Positions 1 through 7,117 of a stretch of DNA of 13,266 bases are shown piece after piece (the first letter of the stretch is position 1; the number at the start of each line of letters is the position of its first letter). Location: assembly GCA_031274045.1 (NCBI GenBank), contig JAISQS010000283.1, forward strand, positions 1 to 13,266, given 5' to 3'. Under the pieces are notes generated by a model that was not told the origin of the DNA, ran no database searches, and saw only the letters and a program-made list of their open reading frames with translations. The translations under genes and the position numbers were made by a program. Origin of the DNA: Planctomycetaceae bacterium. GTDB taxonomy: Bacteria > Planctomycetota > Planctomycetia > Pirellulales > Thermoguttaceae.

Positions 1-127
1 CAGCGGCGGGAATAGCGAGATTCGGGTGAGCCGAAAAATGTTCTAACACCGTCGCCAAACGATTATTAAGCCGTTCATCGCCCAAATCCAACGCCCCCAA
101 CTCCTCTTCAACCCATTCCGATGACAT
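1..127 (-). CDS. IS4-family transposase, N-terminal fragment (runs off window edge)
   Basis: Reading leftward from an ATG at 127-125 there are 42 codons open to the window edge, starting MSSEWVEEELGALDLGDERL and continuing with an NNRL...HPNLAIPAA stretch. This matches from memory the N-terminal DNA-binding domain of Tn5/IS4-type transposases (a W..EELG..DLGD.RLN.RL...L...P..SIP pattern). That domain binds the element ends; the DDE catalytic domain would lie left of the window. An AAAGGA ribosome-binding site lies about 8 bases upstream of the ATG on the minus strand, so the start is well supported. Whether the gene is intact cannot be told. The right end of the element should lie somewhere in 128-300, but I cannot identify its terminal repeat. 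Confidence 0.75.
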   Translation of the reverse strand, partial: MSSEWVEEELGALDLGDERLNNRLATVLEHFSAHPNLAIPAA

Positions 128-192
128 ATCGATTCCTTTCAATATTTTTTCAAAAAAATAAAATAATCCCCCCAAACCACCACTCCAATCAA

Positions 193-230
193 TCTCGCAC
201 ATTCTACAAATTCTCGCGCATTCTACAAAT
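193..230. repeat. Tandem pair of 19-base units upstream of the transposase gene
   Basis: TCTCGCACATTCTACAAAT (193-211) is followed directly by a second copy (212-230) that differs at one base (G for A at 218). It lies about 65 bases upstream of the transposase start. It could be a binding site in the insertion-sequence end or a chance tandem duplication; nothing in the sequence decides between these. Confidence 0.6.
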
Positions 231-260
231 TTTCACAAACCTGATCAATACCAAAAAAAG

Positions 261-325
261 ATGTGTGGTATAACAAGGCGTCCCGCCCGCGTTCCAGTCC
301 GTTTGCTGTTTCGCGGCGAAACTGA
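261..325 (+). repeat. Dispersed GC-rich palindromic repeat (R1), short copy
   Basis: The order is the junction motif GTGGTATAACAAG (265-277), a GGCG-TCC-CGCC palindrome, the conserved GCGTTCCAGTCC (289-300), then a GTTTC-GCGGC-GAAAC hairpin. The same modules recur at 11177-11353 (inverted), 11482-11540 (direct) and 12980-13086 (inverted). Relative to GCGTTCCAG the palindrome loop here is TCC, while the other clear copies have GGA, so this copy is flipped. There is no coding content. Confidence 0.75.
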
Positions 326-376
326 AATTGACGTGCAACGGGTAATCCTAGTTTTTCTAACTGGTTTTTCCGGCAT

Positions 377-406
377 AATCGGAATATTTTAAACAATCGG
401 AATATT
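377..406. promoter_or_regulatory. Two direct AATCGGAATATT repeats upstream of the porin gene
   Basis: AATCGGAATATT occurs at 377-388 and again at 395-406, an 18-base period, about 210 bases before the porin start codon. Direct repeats in this position can be binding sites for a regulator, but 18 bases is not an integral number of helix turns and I see no clear -35/-10 pair beside them. The regulatory reading is a guess; the repeat itself is plain. Confidence 0.3.
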
Positions 407-613
407 CTGAAATTTGCGGATTTATTGTGGATATTGGTATTTTAGTTCTTAAGTTTTGTATATTGTTTTGACGAAAAAGATTTCGTACACGGTGGAATCG
501 TGCTTTTGAATTGTTCCGTCAACATGTGCTTTGTCATTTGGCAGTGTATCGGGACAATTAAAATTAAATTGACTGTCAGAATACAACAAGAAATCAAAAA
601 GGAGTTGAACGAA

Positions 614-2131
614 ATGATTAGTTCACTAAACAGGTTACTCTCAATATTATTCATTATTGGGACTAGTCTGGCGGCAAGCTACAATTTAGCCTCCGCGCAA
701 TCCTACACGAGCGGCACATCAGGATTTCCAGATGCCCCGCCGACAGCGGCACCCGTGCCGTACAGTTCCGCACAACATCTGCCCGCATACGCCGCAGATG
801 CATCGCTAGATTCAAGAATCAGCGCACTAGAAGACGCTTTGAAAAAGAAGCAAGATAAACCAGACCCAAAAAAGGGGTTCACCGCCACTCTCAACGGAAG
901 AGCCTACTTTGACAGCTACAGCGTTAGCAACCAAGAAGGTGCAAACGGAGGACCAGCGACTCTCTCTTCTCTCTCAAATTACAACGGTCTACGCGACCTG
1001 CGAATCGGAGTAAGAGGAACAGGATACGAAATACTAGATTACAACCTCGACTTCTGTTTAATAGAAGCAACAGGAAGTAACTCCAGCGGTAATTATAATA
1101 GTGGTGAATCCGACAAGAGTAGTTTTAATAACTCTGGAATCAATTTGAAAGATGCTTGGCTTGCGGTGAAGAATGTTCCTTTGCTTGAGTATGTCAAAAT
1201 CGGACATTACCGTCTTGAAGATGGAGTTTCTGTTTTGACAGGCGGAACGCAAACGTCGTTTTTTGAATTCGATGGTCGTGATTTTGGAACCGGTCGCCGT
1301 ATCGGAATCAGTTCACGTCATCTTTGGGCAAAAGATACTATCAGATTTTTTGCCGGATTCTTTTATGATCGCGATATTGCCACAAATACCAGATTCAACA
1401 GACTCGATGATCAAGGTTCGATCACAAACTTCCGCTTAACTTTCCTGCCGTTCGCTTCACGTGACGAAAAGGGAAAGATTGACGGCAAAAAATTCCTGTT
1501 TTTTGGCGGTAACTACAGTTACTACGATTTGTCAAAATCAGCGACCGGCGCGCAATCTGCTAGTTTCAACCAACGATTCGGCGGTCTGCAATTGAATTCG
1601 TTACAAAGCTACACAATACTAACAAACAGCTACAACAAGTTTGGGCTAGAGTTTGTTTATCAAAATGGTCATAAGACATTACAATCGGAGTTTTATGCCA
1701 ATGCTTATAACTCTGTTGCAATTGGCGGTAAGACAGAGGATCGGACGATTTACGGTACGTATGTAACGTTTAAGTATTTTTTGACCGGCGATTATCGTAC
1801 GTTTAGTGCCGACAACGCCGCTTGGGGTGCTGTCAAACTGAAACATAATCTTGACCTGAAAAAGATCAACGATCTCAATCGAGCGGAGTGGATCGGCGGA
1901 CTCGAGTTTGTAGCTAAATGGGCTTACACGGACACCAGTGATTTCAATGGATATAGTGGATTCACTGGCAGCGTCAATGATGTAACGCTTGGTTTGAACT
2001 GGTACTGGTCGCCGCAAGCCCGTTGGATGTTTGACTATGTTCATGTGATACCGAGTCGATACCGTGAGGCTGGCGGTCGGGATCATTCGGATACAGATAT
2101 TTTCGCAGCGTCGTTTAGATATCATTTTTAG
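614..2131 (+). CDS. Outer-membrane porin, OprO/OprP (phosphate-selective porin) type
   Basis: This 505-residue protein probably forms an outer-membrane beta-barrel channel for small anionic solutes. Residues 1-29 are a signal peptide with cleavage after ASA or ASAQ. A Pro/Ala-rich linker follows, then a short coiled coil (about 64-80, SLDSRISALEDALKKK), a layout seen in planctomycete porins. The barrel starts near GFTATLNGRAYFD (88-100). OprP-like signatures are LRIGVRGT (129-136), a DAWLAV strand (180-185), the VKIGHYRLEDG stretch (194-204) where the family has VGQFK.PF, GRRIGI (227-232), and a C-terminal GLNWYWSP..RWMFDYVHV block (460-478). The last residue is Phe (SFRYHF), as expected for BAM-dependent insertion. 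I chose the ATG at 614 over in-frame starts from 500 because AAAGGAG (597-603) sits just upstream and only this start places the signal peptide at the N-terminus. Substrate specificity cannot be read from sequence. Confidence 0.85.
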   Translation: MISSLNRLLSILFIIGTSLAASYNLASAQSYTSGTSGFPDAPPTAAPVPYSSAQHLPAYAADASLDSRISALEDALKKKQDKPDPKKGFTATLNGRAYFDSYSVSNQEGANGGPATLSSLSNYNGLRDLRIGVRGTGYEILDYNLDFCLIEATGSNSSGNYNSGESDKSSFNNSGINLKDAWLAVKNVPLLEYVKIGHYRLEDGVSVLTGGTQTSFFEFDGRDFGTGRRIGISSRHLWAKDTIRFFAGFFYDRDIATNTRFNRLDDQGSITNFRLTFLPFASRDEKGKIDGKKFLFFGGNYSYYDLSKSATGAQSASFNQRFGGLQLNSLQSYTILTNSYNKFGLEFVYQNGHKTLQSEFYANAYNSVAIGGKTEDRTIYGTYVTFKYFLTGDYRTFSADNAAWGAVKLKHNLDLKKINDLNRAEWIGGLEFVAKWAYTDTSDFNGYSGFTGSVNDVTLGLNWYWSPQARWMFDYVHVIPSRYREAGGRDHSDTDIFAASFRYHF

Positions 2132-2225
2132 AAGTTTCAGATATCTTTAAGAAAATCGACATTGAAGCGGGGATAGTTTGACTGGTTATGAATTTTTGGT
2201 TGATGTGATTTATACCGGTTGAATG

Positions 2226-2329
2226 AACAGACCGGAGGAGTTGGAACTTGACCTGTGATTATTGCGTACTTATTATTGAGTACGATGATCACAAAGTTGA
2301 GAGCCGCTGTCCTCTGGTCTGTTTTTTTA
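2226..2329 (+). terminator. Nested hairpin with T-run after the porin gene (terminator or structured RNA)
   Basis: Arms 2226-2239 (AACAGACCGGAGGA) and 2310-2323 (TCCTCTGGTCTGTT) pair over 14 positions with one G-U wobble, and a T-run follows (2322-2328). Inside, 2245-2249 pairs with 2294-2298, 2254-2259 (TGTGAT) with 2288-2293 (ATCACA), and 2265-2270 (CGTACT) with 2279-2284 (AGTACG), leaving an 8-base loop. All pairings are in nested order. Only the plus strand has the T-run, so it fits termination of the porin transcript ending at 2131. It is far longer than an ordinary intrinsic terminator, so a structured 3' untranslated region or small RNA is also possible. Confidence 0.65.
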
Positions 2330-2430
2330 TTGCGTACAAAATGGGAACAGTTCAAATTCCGATTTGGCAAATTGTCAAATTTATTAGATTTGTCAAATTC
2401 GCGATCAGCAAATTTAAACTTATCTCATCT

Positions 2431-2850
2431 TCACTTCGCGGACTTGCCGAAATTTTTACATTTCTCAACATCATCACCGGCAGGAGCTTCATTGACAATC
2501 AGCGACTCAGCGATCAACACCGCTCCGGCATCTTTCATTCGCTTTGACCAATCGTCCATCCATTGACCTGATCCCCATCCGTACGAGCCGAACAAACCTA
2601 ACTTTTTGCCCGCGACTTTCTTCTCTATCTTACTTATGAAAGGCTCAAACTCCGAGTCCTCCAACGTCTCATCACCCATTGACGGACAGCCAAGAAACGC
2701 AATGTCAACATCAGTAACATCCGATTCCGCCGCATCTCCAACAGGCTTAATCACAACTTCCGCACCGGTTGAAACCACACCTTCTTTAATCAAGTTAGCC
2801 ATTGCTTCTGTGTTGCCGGTTCCGCTCCAGTAAATAATCGACACTTTCAT
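2431..2850 (-). CDS. Flavodoxin, short-chain (Clostridium/Megasphaera type)
   Basis: This is a 139-residue FMN-binding electron-transfer protein of the cytoplasm, standing in for ferredoxin in low-potential redox reactions. The phosphate-binding loop is WSGTGNTEAMA (residues 8-18). The two loops that sandwich the flavin ring are LGCPSMGDETLEDSEFEPF and LFGSYGWGSGQWMDDW. Both closely match my memory of Megasphaera elsdenii flavodoxin (YWSGTGNTEAMAN; GLFGSYGWGSGEWMD). Length is normal for the short family. The frame stays open 49 codons further upstream (to 2997), but AGGAAAAGTT directly precedes the ATG at 2850 and flavodoxins begin M-K-x-x-I-x-Y, so that start is preferred. The gene converges on the porin gene; no partner redox gene is adjacent, so the electron donor and acceptor are unknown. 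Confidence 0.93.
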   Translation of the reverse strand: MKVSIIYWSGTGNTEAMANLIKEGVVSTGAEVVIKPVGDAAESDVTDVDIAFLGCPSMGDETLEDSEFEPFISKIEKKVAGKKLGLFGSYGWGSGQWMDDWSKRMKDAGAVLIAESLIVNEAPAGDDVEKCKNFGKSAK

Positions 2851-3465
2851 AACTTTTCCTTTTTTTTGAAACCCGCTAGACGCGTTTTGTGATTCCCCAA
2901 AAAAATCCGCCAACAATGTCTTTGCAGGAATTTTGTGAATACGAAAAAAACTCGCGGCGACACGAAAGAAAGCAATCGGAGCAAAACAGGTGACCACTAA
3001 CTAAACATATCGCCAACGAGCTGATTGTTACCGATGATTATCTGCTCACTCAAATAAATCCGCACCCAACCACCGGAAAACCCCATCCGGTAAATCGGAA
3101 TCCGAATTAACGACACCAGCTAAACTAAACCGCCAACCCTACAAAGCGGTTCCAACCAAAGCCGCCAGCACCAAAAAAGCAAAACAAACAACCACTGCGA
3201 CCGATAACAATCACAAACATACAAACGAAAAAAACTAAAAGATAACGCAATGTTTGAAATCTTGAACTGTCAGCATCAAAAAAAACCGCACAACCCTACT
3301 TGTACAGCCTCGTCATCACTCCAACAGATACAACCAAGATCAATCTCACACAAAAAGAAAAATAACCACCCAGTCCACCACAACCGAATAGCAATCCTGA
3401 ATTGTTTACGCTATCTAACTTGCAATCGCGGGGGAATTATGCCGCGCAAAAAAAATTCGTCAATG
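2851..3465. other. Gene-poor stretch upstream of flavodoxin, strongly A/C-rich on the plus strand
   Basis: I find no convincing gene. A plus-strand frame at 3250-3495 is low-complexity (His/Lys/Ser/Asn-rich) with no ribosome-binding site or recognisable motif. On the minus strand, short open stretches around 3020-3230 read like a membrane helix and a short acidic piece, but stops interrupt them. They could be the remains of a small membrane-protein gene or chance. The flavodoxin promoter should lie here; no clear -35/-10 pair is visible. The run of plus-strand A and C is one of the composition blocks described in the findings. Confidence 0.5.
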
Positions 3466-3637
3466 GGGGGGAGAAGGATTTTTACAGGAAGGTAAAGAAT
3501 TTTTCTGATTATTTCGAATTTTGTAGGATTAGGTTTTTTAGCACACAAAATCCAAAATAAAAACTAATTTTAGTGCGTCTGGAGATTGTATAAATCTTCC
3601 ATTACATCCCCTTACCTTCCTGTAAATCATCTCCCAA
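3466..3637. repeat. Inverted-repeat element downstream of the guanylyltransferase gene
   Basis: TTTACAGGAAGGTAA (3481-3495) and its exact complement TTACCTTCCTGTAAA (3612-3626) enclose 116 bases. Beyond the 15-base core the arms extend outward with gaps (GGGAGAAGGATTT on the left, AAATCATCTCCC on the right). A third related copy, 17 of 20 bases like the right arm, lies at 5111-5130 after rhamnulokinase. The interior is AT-rich and non-coding. It could be a small non-autonomous mobile element or a long-range RNA hairpin in the 3' end of the minus-strand transcript; no target-site duplication is visible. Confidence 0.5.
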
Positions 3638-3645
3638 ATTTTTTA

Positions 3646-4770
3646 TCACAAAAATTCCGTCCAACCTTTTTCTTTCAACTCATCAATAATTTTTCTAACT
3701 GATTCTTCTTGATCTTTTCTTGCGATCAGAGTTGCGTCTTCTGTTTGAATTATTATTACGTCGTTTATTCCGAGCAATGCAAAAAGATGATTTGGGTTAT
3801 TTGCCCGAATGATACAGCCGGACGAATTGATGGAGAGTAATTTTTTTGTGAGGGCAAGATTACCTTGCGAATCATGTTGTCCCGCGTAAAGCCGATCAAG
3901 CGTACACCAAGTCCCAACATCATCCCAATCAAACTTCGCCTCAAGCATAACAATAGAATCCGCACGCTCAAGAACCGCATAATCAATAGAAATATTTTTC
4001 ATTTTGAGAAACAAATTCTCAACCATACCAACTTCATCCGCCCCACCAAATGAACCCACAATTTGCCCCAGAATCCCGCCAATTTCAGGCTCAAATCGTG
4101 AAATCAGATCGTAAATAGTTTTAGCTTTCCAGACAAAAATTCCGCCGTTCCAAGCAAATTGACCGGATTCAAGAAAACTAATCGCCTTCTCTTTTGGCGG
4201 TTTTTCGTGAAAGCGGTTTACGTTGTAGGCATTGGTCAGTGACTTCCATTTATTGCAGGCGTTTGAGGTGATTTGTCCGCTTCGTTCAATATATCCATAC
4301 GAAGTTGAGGGGAAGGTCGGTTTGATACCGAGCGTGATCAATCGCTCCGAATCTTCCTCAACCAAATCAACCGCAAACCGCAACGTGTCACAAAAAAGTC
4401 CCTTGTCCCGAATGACATGATCCGACGGCAAAACTGTCATAACAGCATCAGGGAATCTCTGCAACAAACGCGCCGCAGCAAGACCAATACAAGGTGCCGT
4501 ATTACGTTGTGCAGGTTCGGTGAGAATTTGCGATGCAGGTATGTCTGGCAAAATCGATTCGATTTGTTTTGACATCATCTTAGTTGTCAGTATCCAAATT
4601 CGCTCACGCGGAACAATTTGACCTAACCGATCAACTGTCGATTCTATCATCGTCCGCTCGGACTCAATTGAGAGGAATTGTTTTGCTTTTGATTGACGGC
4701 TTTCGGGCCACAGCCGCGTCCCAACTCCGCCCGCAAGAATAACCGCATGCAACTTTTTATATTCGTTCAT
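3646..4770 (-). CDS. manC: Mannose-1-phosphate guanylyltransferase (GDP-mannose pyrophosphorylase)
   Basis: This cytoplasmic enzyme makes GDP-mannose and pyrophosphate from mannose-1-phosphate and GTP, feeding glycan, GDP-fucose or GDP-rhamnose synthesis. At 374 residues it has the nucleotidyltransferase domain plus a C-terminal beta-helix-like part, but lacks the phosphomannose isomerase domain of the longer bifunctional enzymes. Motifs: nucleotide loop LAGGVGTRLWPESR (12-25) with KAKQFL (28-33), EPAQRNTAP (85-93), PSDH (115-118), GYI (159-161), FHEKP (187-191), WNGGIF (207-212), SIDYAVLE (261-268) and DWDDVGTW (281-288). These are the diagnostic set for this family. The start at 4770 puts the nucleotide loop at the usual distance from the N-terminus, though the upstream sequence AAGCAAACATT is a poor ribosome-binding site. 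It is the last of three minus-strand genes; the 99-base gap before it carries a repeat fragment. Confidence 0.93.
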   Translation of the reverse strand: MNEYKKLHAVILAGGVGTRLWPESRQSKAKQFLSIESERTMIESTVDRLGQIVPRERIWILTTKMMSKQIESILPDIPASQILTEPAQRNTAPCIGLAAARLLQRFPDAVMTVLPSDHVIRDKGLFCDTLRFAVDLVEEDSERLITLGIKPTFPSTSYGYIERSGQITSNACNKWKSLTNAYNVNRFHEKPPKEKAISFLESGQFAWNGGIFVWKAKTIYDLISRFEPEIGGILGQIVGSFGGADEVGMVENLFLKMKNISIDYAVLERADSIVMLEAKFDWDDVGTWCTLDRLYAGQHDSQGNLALTKKLLSINSSGCIIRANNPNHLFALLGINDVIIIQTEDATLIARKDQEESVRKIIDELKEKGWTEFL

Positions 4771-4788
4771 AATGTTTGCTTGTTTAAC

Positions 4789-4834
4789 TTTCGCTTATTT
4801 CGTAATTTTCGTCTTGTTCGTATTCTCAAAAAAA
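4789..4834 (+). repeat. Partial copy of the AT-rich inverted-repeat module (L)
   Basis: The stretch ending GTATTCTCAAAAAAA matches the right half of the L module at 11371-11478, and that at 11889-11989 when inverted. The junction motif GTGGTAAAGCGAG (4851-4863) follows, as in the other copies. The left half and the GC-rich R1 partner are missing, so this is a decayed or partial copy. It sits directly upstream of the guanylyltransferase start and may influence its expression. Confidence 0.6.
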
Positions 4835-4849
4835 CGCAACTAAAAGTTG
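4828..4849 (-). terminator. Weak hairpin with T-run after the 55-residue membrane protein gene
   Basis: On the minus strand CAACT-TTT-AGTTG (4849-4837) is followed by CG and seven T residues (4834-4828). That is the form of an intrinsic terminator, but the stem is only five AT-rich pairs. It falls between the small membrane gene and the guanylyltransferase, so the two might not be fully co-transcribed. The T-run is also part of the L repeat, so the likeness may be incidental. Confidence 0.35.
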
Positions 4850-4869
4850 TGTGGTAAAGCGAGTCTCAA

Positions 4870-5037
4870 TTAACCCCGCGCAATAAATCCCAAGATAAAC
4901 ACCGTAAGCGCAAGAAAAAATGTCAACAATGCACATATTTTGAACGCATGAAAAAATATCTTACGTAAATCTTCATGACGCGTCGCGGCATAGCAGAGCG
5001 AAAAAACAATTATAAGCGGGATTGCACAAAATATCAT
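4870..5037 (-). CDS. Small membrane protein with ATRHE motif (55 aa)
   Basis: The frame is ATG at 5037 to TAA at 4870. Two hydrophobic helices (about 4-18, IPLIIVFSLCYAA, and about 35-52, CALLTFFLALTVFILGF) flank a polar loop ATRHEDLRKIFFHAFK (18-33). Two clean helices, a charged Arg/His/Glu/Lys loop and a position between same-strand genes make a chance frame unlikely. The layout, helix-ATRHE-helix, recalls short uncharacterised membrane proteins I associate with planctomycete genomes; that is memory and was not searched. The function is unknown. Both termini would lie on one side of the membrane and the loop on the other. The ribosome-binding site is weak, as for its neighbours. It is short enough for a minimum-length gene caller to miss. 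Confidence 0.7.
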   Translation of the reverse strand: MIFCAIPLIIVFSLCYAATRHEDLRKIFFHAFKICALLTFFLALTVFILGFIARG

Positions 5038-5110
5038 TTTAAGTTTTTGGTTTGTTAGGTTTTACTCATACGAAGTCAAGGGGAGTTAATGAAGAATATT
5101 TAAAACTTTC

Positions 5111-5130
5111 CTTACCTTCTTGTGAATTAT
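5111..5130. repeat. Third copy of the TTACCTTC.TGT repeat
   Basis: CTTACCTTCTTGTGAATTAT matches CTTACCTTCCTGTAAATCAT at 3611-3630 at 17 of 20 positions. Both lie shortly 3' of a minus-strand stop codon (45 and 16 bases), after rhamnulokinase and guanylyltransferase respectively. A shared 3'-end element is possible. Confidence 0.45.
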
Positions 5131-5174
5131 TTTATTAAAAAGCGGCATGAACAATTTGGGAATTTTGTAGTACG

Positions 5175-6677
5175 TTATTTTTTAATATTTCTTATAAAAT
5201 TGTCTGCCGCGTCCCATTTGTCGTTATTTTTTGTGTTCGGTGTGAATGTTTTTATGTCAAAGCTGTTTCTTATGATTTCTCTTGCTTCTTCAATATTTGC
5301 GATGTCGCCTGCTGTTACTGATTGTGACATTATGTTTCCGATGGCGGTTGATTCGATTGGACCGGCTAGTACTTGTTGTCCGGTTGCGTCGGCGATGGAT
5401 TGGCATAGTAGGTTGTGTTTTGCGCCGCCGCCGACGATGTGGATTACTTTAATTTTGTTGCCGATTTTATTTCCGCTGATCGTCTCGCACATTGACAAAA
5501 CCTGCCTTAACCTCAACGCGATACTATCCACCGCACAACGTAAAATCTCGCCTTCGGTTTCCGGCACAGGTTGTTGGGTCTTTCGGCAAAATTCAACTAT
5601 CGCTTCCGGCATATTTGGCGGACAAAGGAACTCGTCGGCATCAGGATTGATGAATGATTTCAAAGGTACAGCTTCTTTTGTCAAATTATTCATCTCCTCC
5701 CAACCAATCTGCCTGCCTCGCTCATTCCAAATTCTGCGGCACTCCTGCAACAGCCAAAGACCGGTGACATTTTTTAGGATGCGTGTTGTCCCGCCGACAC
5801 CTCCTTCGTTTGTAAAATTTAGTTCGTAAACTGTCTTATTCATAACCGGCGACGGCGATTCAATCCCGATAAGTGCCCACGTGCCAAGACAAATATAACA
5901 CCAATTCGTCGAACCGATTTTGCCGAATGCAGGCACCGACATCACCGACGATGCCGTGTCATGCGTGCCGGGCAACACAACTTTCAAACCCGATAAGCCG
6001 CCGACATGAGAAGATATTTCGTTGCGCAAATTACCAAGCTCCGTGCAAGGTTGAGCTATGTCAAGAAAAATCTCACGCGGTATATCAAATTTGCTCAAAA
6101 TTGTATCTGACCAATTTTGCTTGACCGGATTATAAAATTGAGTCGTCGTCGCGTTAGTAAATTCGTTAGATTTCACACCGCAAAGCAACCAATGAAACAA
6201 GTCAGAAATCATAAGAAATGATTTTGCAATATCCAAAATATGCGATTGATTTTGACGCATTGCGATCAATTGAAACAATGTATTGATCTGCATGAATTGC
6301 AAGCCGGAATGTTGAAATATATCGTATCTCGGCATGATATTCAGGGCTTTCTCAACCATTCCGTTTGTCCGCGAATCGCGGTAACAGACGGGGTTGCCGA
6401 TGATCGTGTCGTTCTTGTCAAGCAGCGCAAAATCTACTCCCCACGAGTCAACTCCGATACTCGTAACTGAATTTCCAAATCGAGACGACGCTATTTGAAG
6501 TCCGGTCAAAATATTTTTCCAAAGACCCGGCACGTCCCAATAAAGCGTCCCCGCAAGATCAATCGCACCATTGTCAAACCGATAAAGCTCCTCAGTCTCA
6601 AGCCGCGCACCGTCAAACCGACCAGCAATCAAACGCCCGCCGGACGCTCCCATATCAACCGCAAGATACGTTTTCAT
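5175..6677 (-). CDS. rhaB: Rhamnulokinase (FGGY sugar kinase)
   Basis: This cytoplasmic kinase phosphorylates L-rhamnulose at O1, giving L-rhamnulose-1-phosphate for the aldolase. At 500 residues it is normal for the family. The N-terminal phosphate loop is YLAVDMGASGGR (4-15); IGVDSWGVDFALLD (74-87) is the sugar-side block typical of rhamnulokinase; GTHDTASSV (237-245) holds the likely catalytic Asp240; GTWALIG (265-271) and HIVGGGAKHNLLCQ..AD (413-430), then GPIESTAIGN (439-448), form the ATP-binding half. I chose the ATG at 6677 over an in-frame GTG at 6701 because homologues begin just before the AVD.G phosphate loop; neither has a strong ribosome-binding site. No rhamnose isomerase, aldolase or regulator is in the window, so the rest of the pathway must be elsewhere. 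A related deoxy-sugar kinase, such as fuculokinase, is less likely given the VDSWGVDFALL block. Confidence 0.92.
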   Translation of the reverse strand: MKTYLAVDMGASGGRLIAGRFDGARLETEELYRFDNGAIDLAGTLYWDVPGLWKNILTGLQIASSRFGNSVTSIGVDSWGVDFALLDKNDTIIGNPVCYRDSRTNGMVEKALNIMPRYDIFQHSGLQFMQINTLFQLIAMRQNQSHILDIAKSFLMISDLFHWLLCGVKSNEFTNATTTQFYNPVKQNWSDTILSKFDIPREIFLDIAQPCTELGNLRNEISSHVGGLSGLKVVLPGTHDTASSVMSVPAFGKIGSTNWCYICLGTWALIGIESPSPVMNKTVYELNFTNEGGVGGTTRILKNVTGLWLLQECRRIWNERGRQIGWEEMNNLTKEAVPLKSFINPDADEFLCPPNMPEAIVEFCRKTQQPVPETEGEILRCAVDSIALRLRQVLSMCETISGNKIGNKIKVIHIVGGGAKHNLLCQSIADATGQQVLAGPIESTAIGNIMSQSVTAGDIANIEEAREIIRNSFDIKTFTPNTKNNDKWDAADNFIRNIKK

Positions 6678-6750
6678 TTTGATATTATTTTTTTGATTCA
6701 CGTGTAAAAGTTAATGTTAAAAAGTTGTCTGAAATTTTTTCTTGTTTAAG

Positions 6751-7117
6751 TATACTTTTTATACTTTAAAATTCCCATTCGCAATCACCATCGCCATAAT
6801 TTTGTTACCGATATCGATACCCCGACTAACTCGCGTTTTATCAATTCGCGATGTACGCCCAACTTTACTTACCTTAATAACTATGTGGCAAACGGTGTTG
6901 GCTACATTACGTTGCGGCGAATTTTTTTACGCCCCAACGGGGCAAAAAGCCCATAGCACAGGGCAACGCTCTGTGAAAAATCACCCCAAATAACCCTCGC
7001 CCTGAAAGGGCAAAAGCCAAAAGGGGGCGGGAAAAACTTCGGTTCACCAACACGCCCAAACCTCATTTCCACCTAATTTTTCAAACAAAATAACCGTTAG
7101 CGAAGGGGGCTTGCCCC
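6751..7117. repeat. Long non-coding duplication, copy 1
   Basis: This block aligns along its whole length with 12637-12980, same orientation, with scattered substitutions. Shared landmarks include GATGTACG.CCAACTT.ACT, CTTACCTTAATAACTAT, the GCCCCAACGGGGC palindrome (6931-6943), the CCTGAAAGGG palindrome (6999-7011) and GTTAGCGAAG.GGGCTTG at its end. Copy 1 carries an extra AGGGCAACGCTCT-type hairpin (within 6957-6975) that is cleanly absent from copy 2. No protein reads through either copy consistently, so it behaves as a dispersed non-coding repeat. It occupies most of the space upstream of rhamnulokinase. Confidence 0.85.

Noticed and set aside
2248..2566. Two overlapping plus-strand open frames of about 100 codons
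   Set aside because: They start inside the nested hairpin and overlap the well-supported flavodoxin gene on the other strand; the sequence looks like antisense shadow.
3250..3495. 81-codon plus-strand open frame
   Set aside because: Low-complexity His/Lys/Ser/Asn composition, no ribosome-binding site, no motif, lies in an A/C-rich block and runs into the inverted repeat at 3466.
3646..6677. A dedicated deoxy-sugar or capsule biosynthesis cluster
   Set aside because: Rhamnulokinase is catabolic and guanylyltransferase is biosynthetic; no glycosyltransferases, dehydratases, isomerase or aldolase are present, and repeats and a possible terminator separate the genes.
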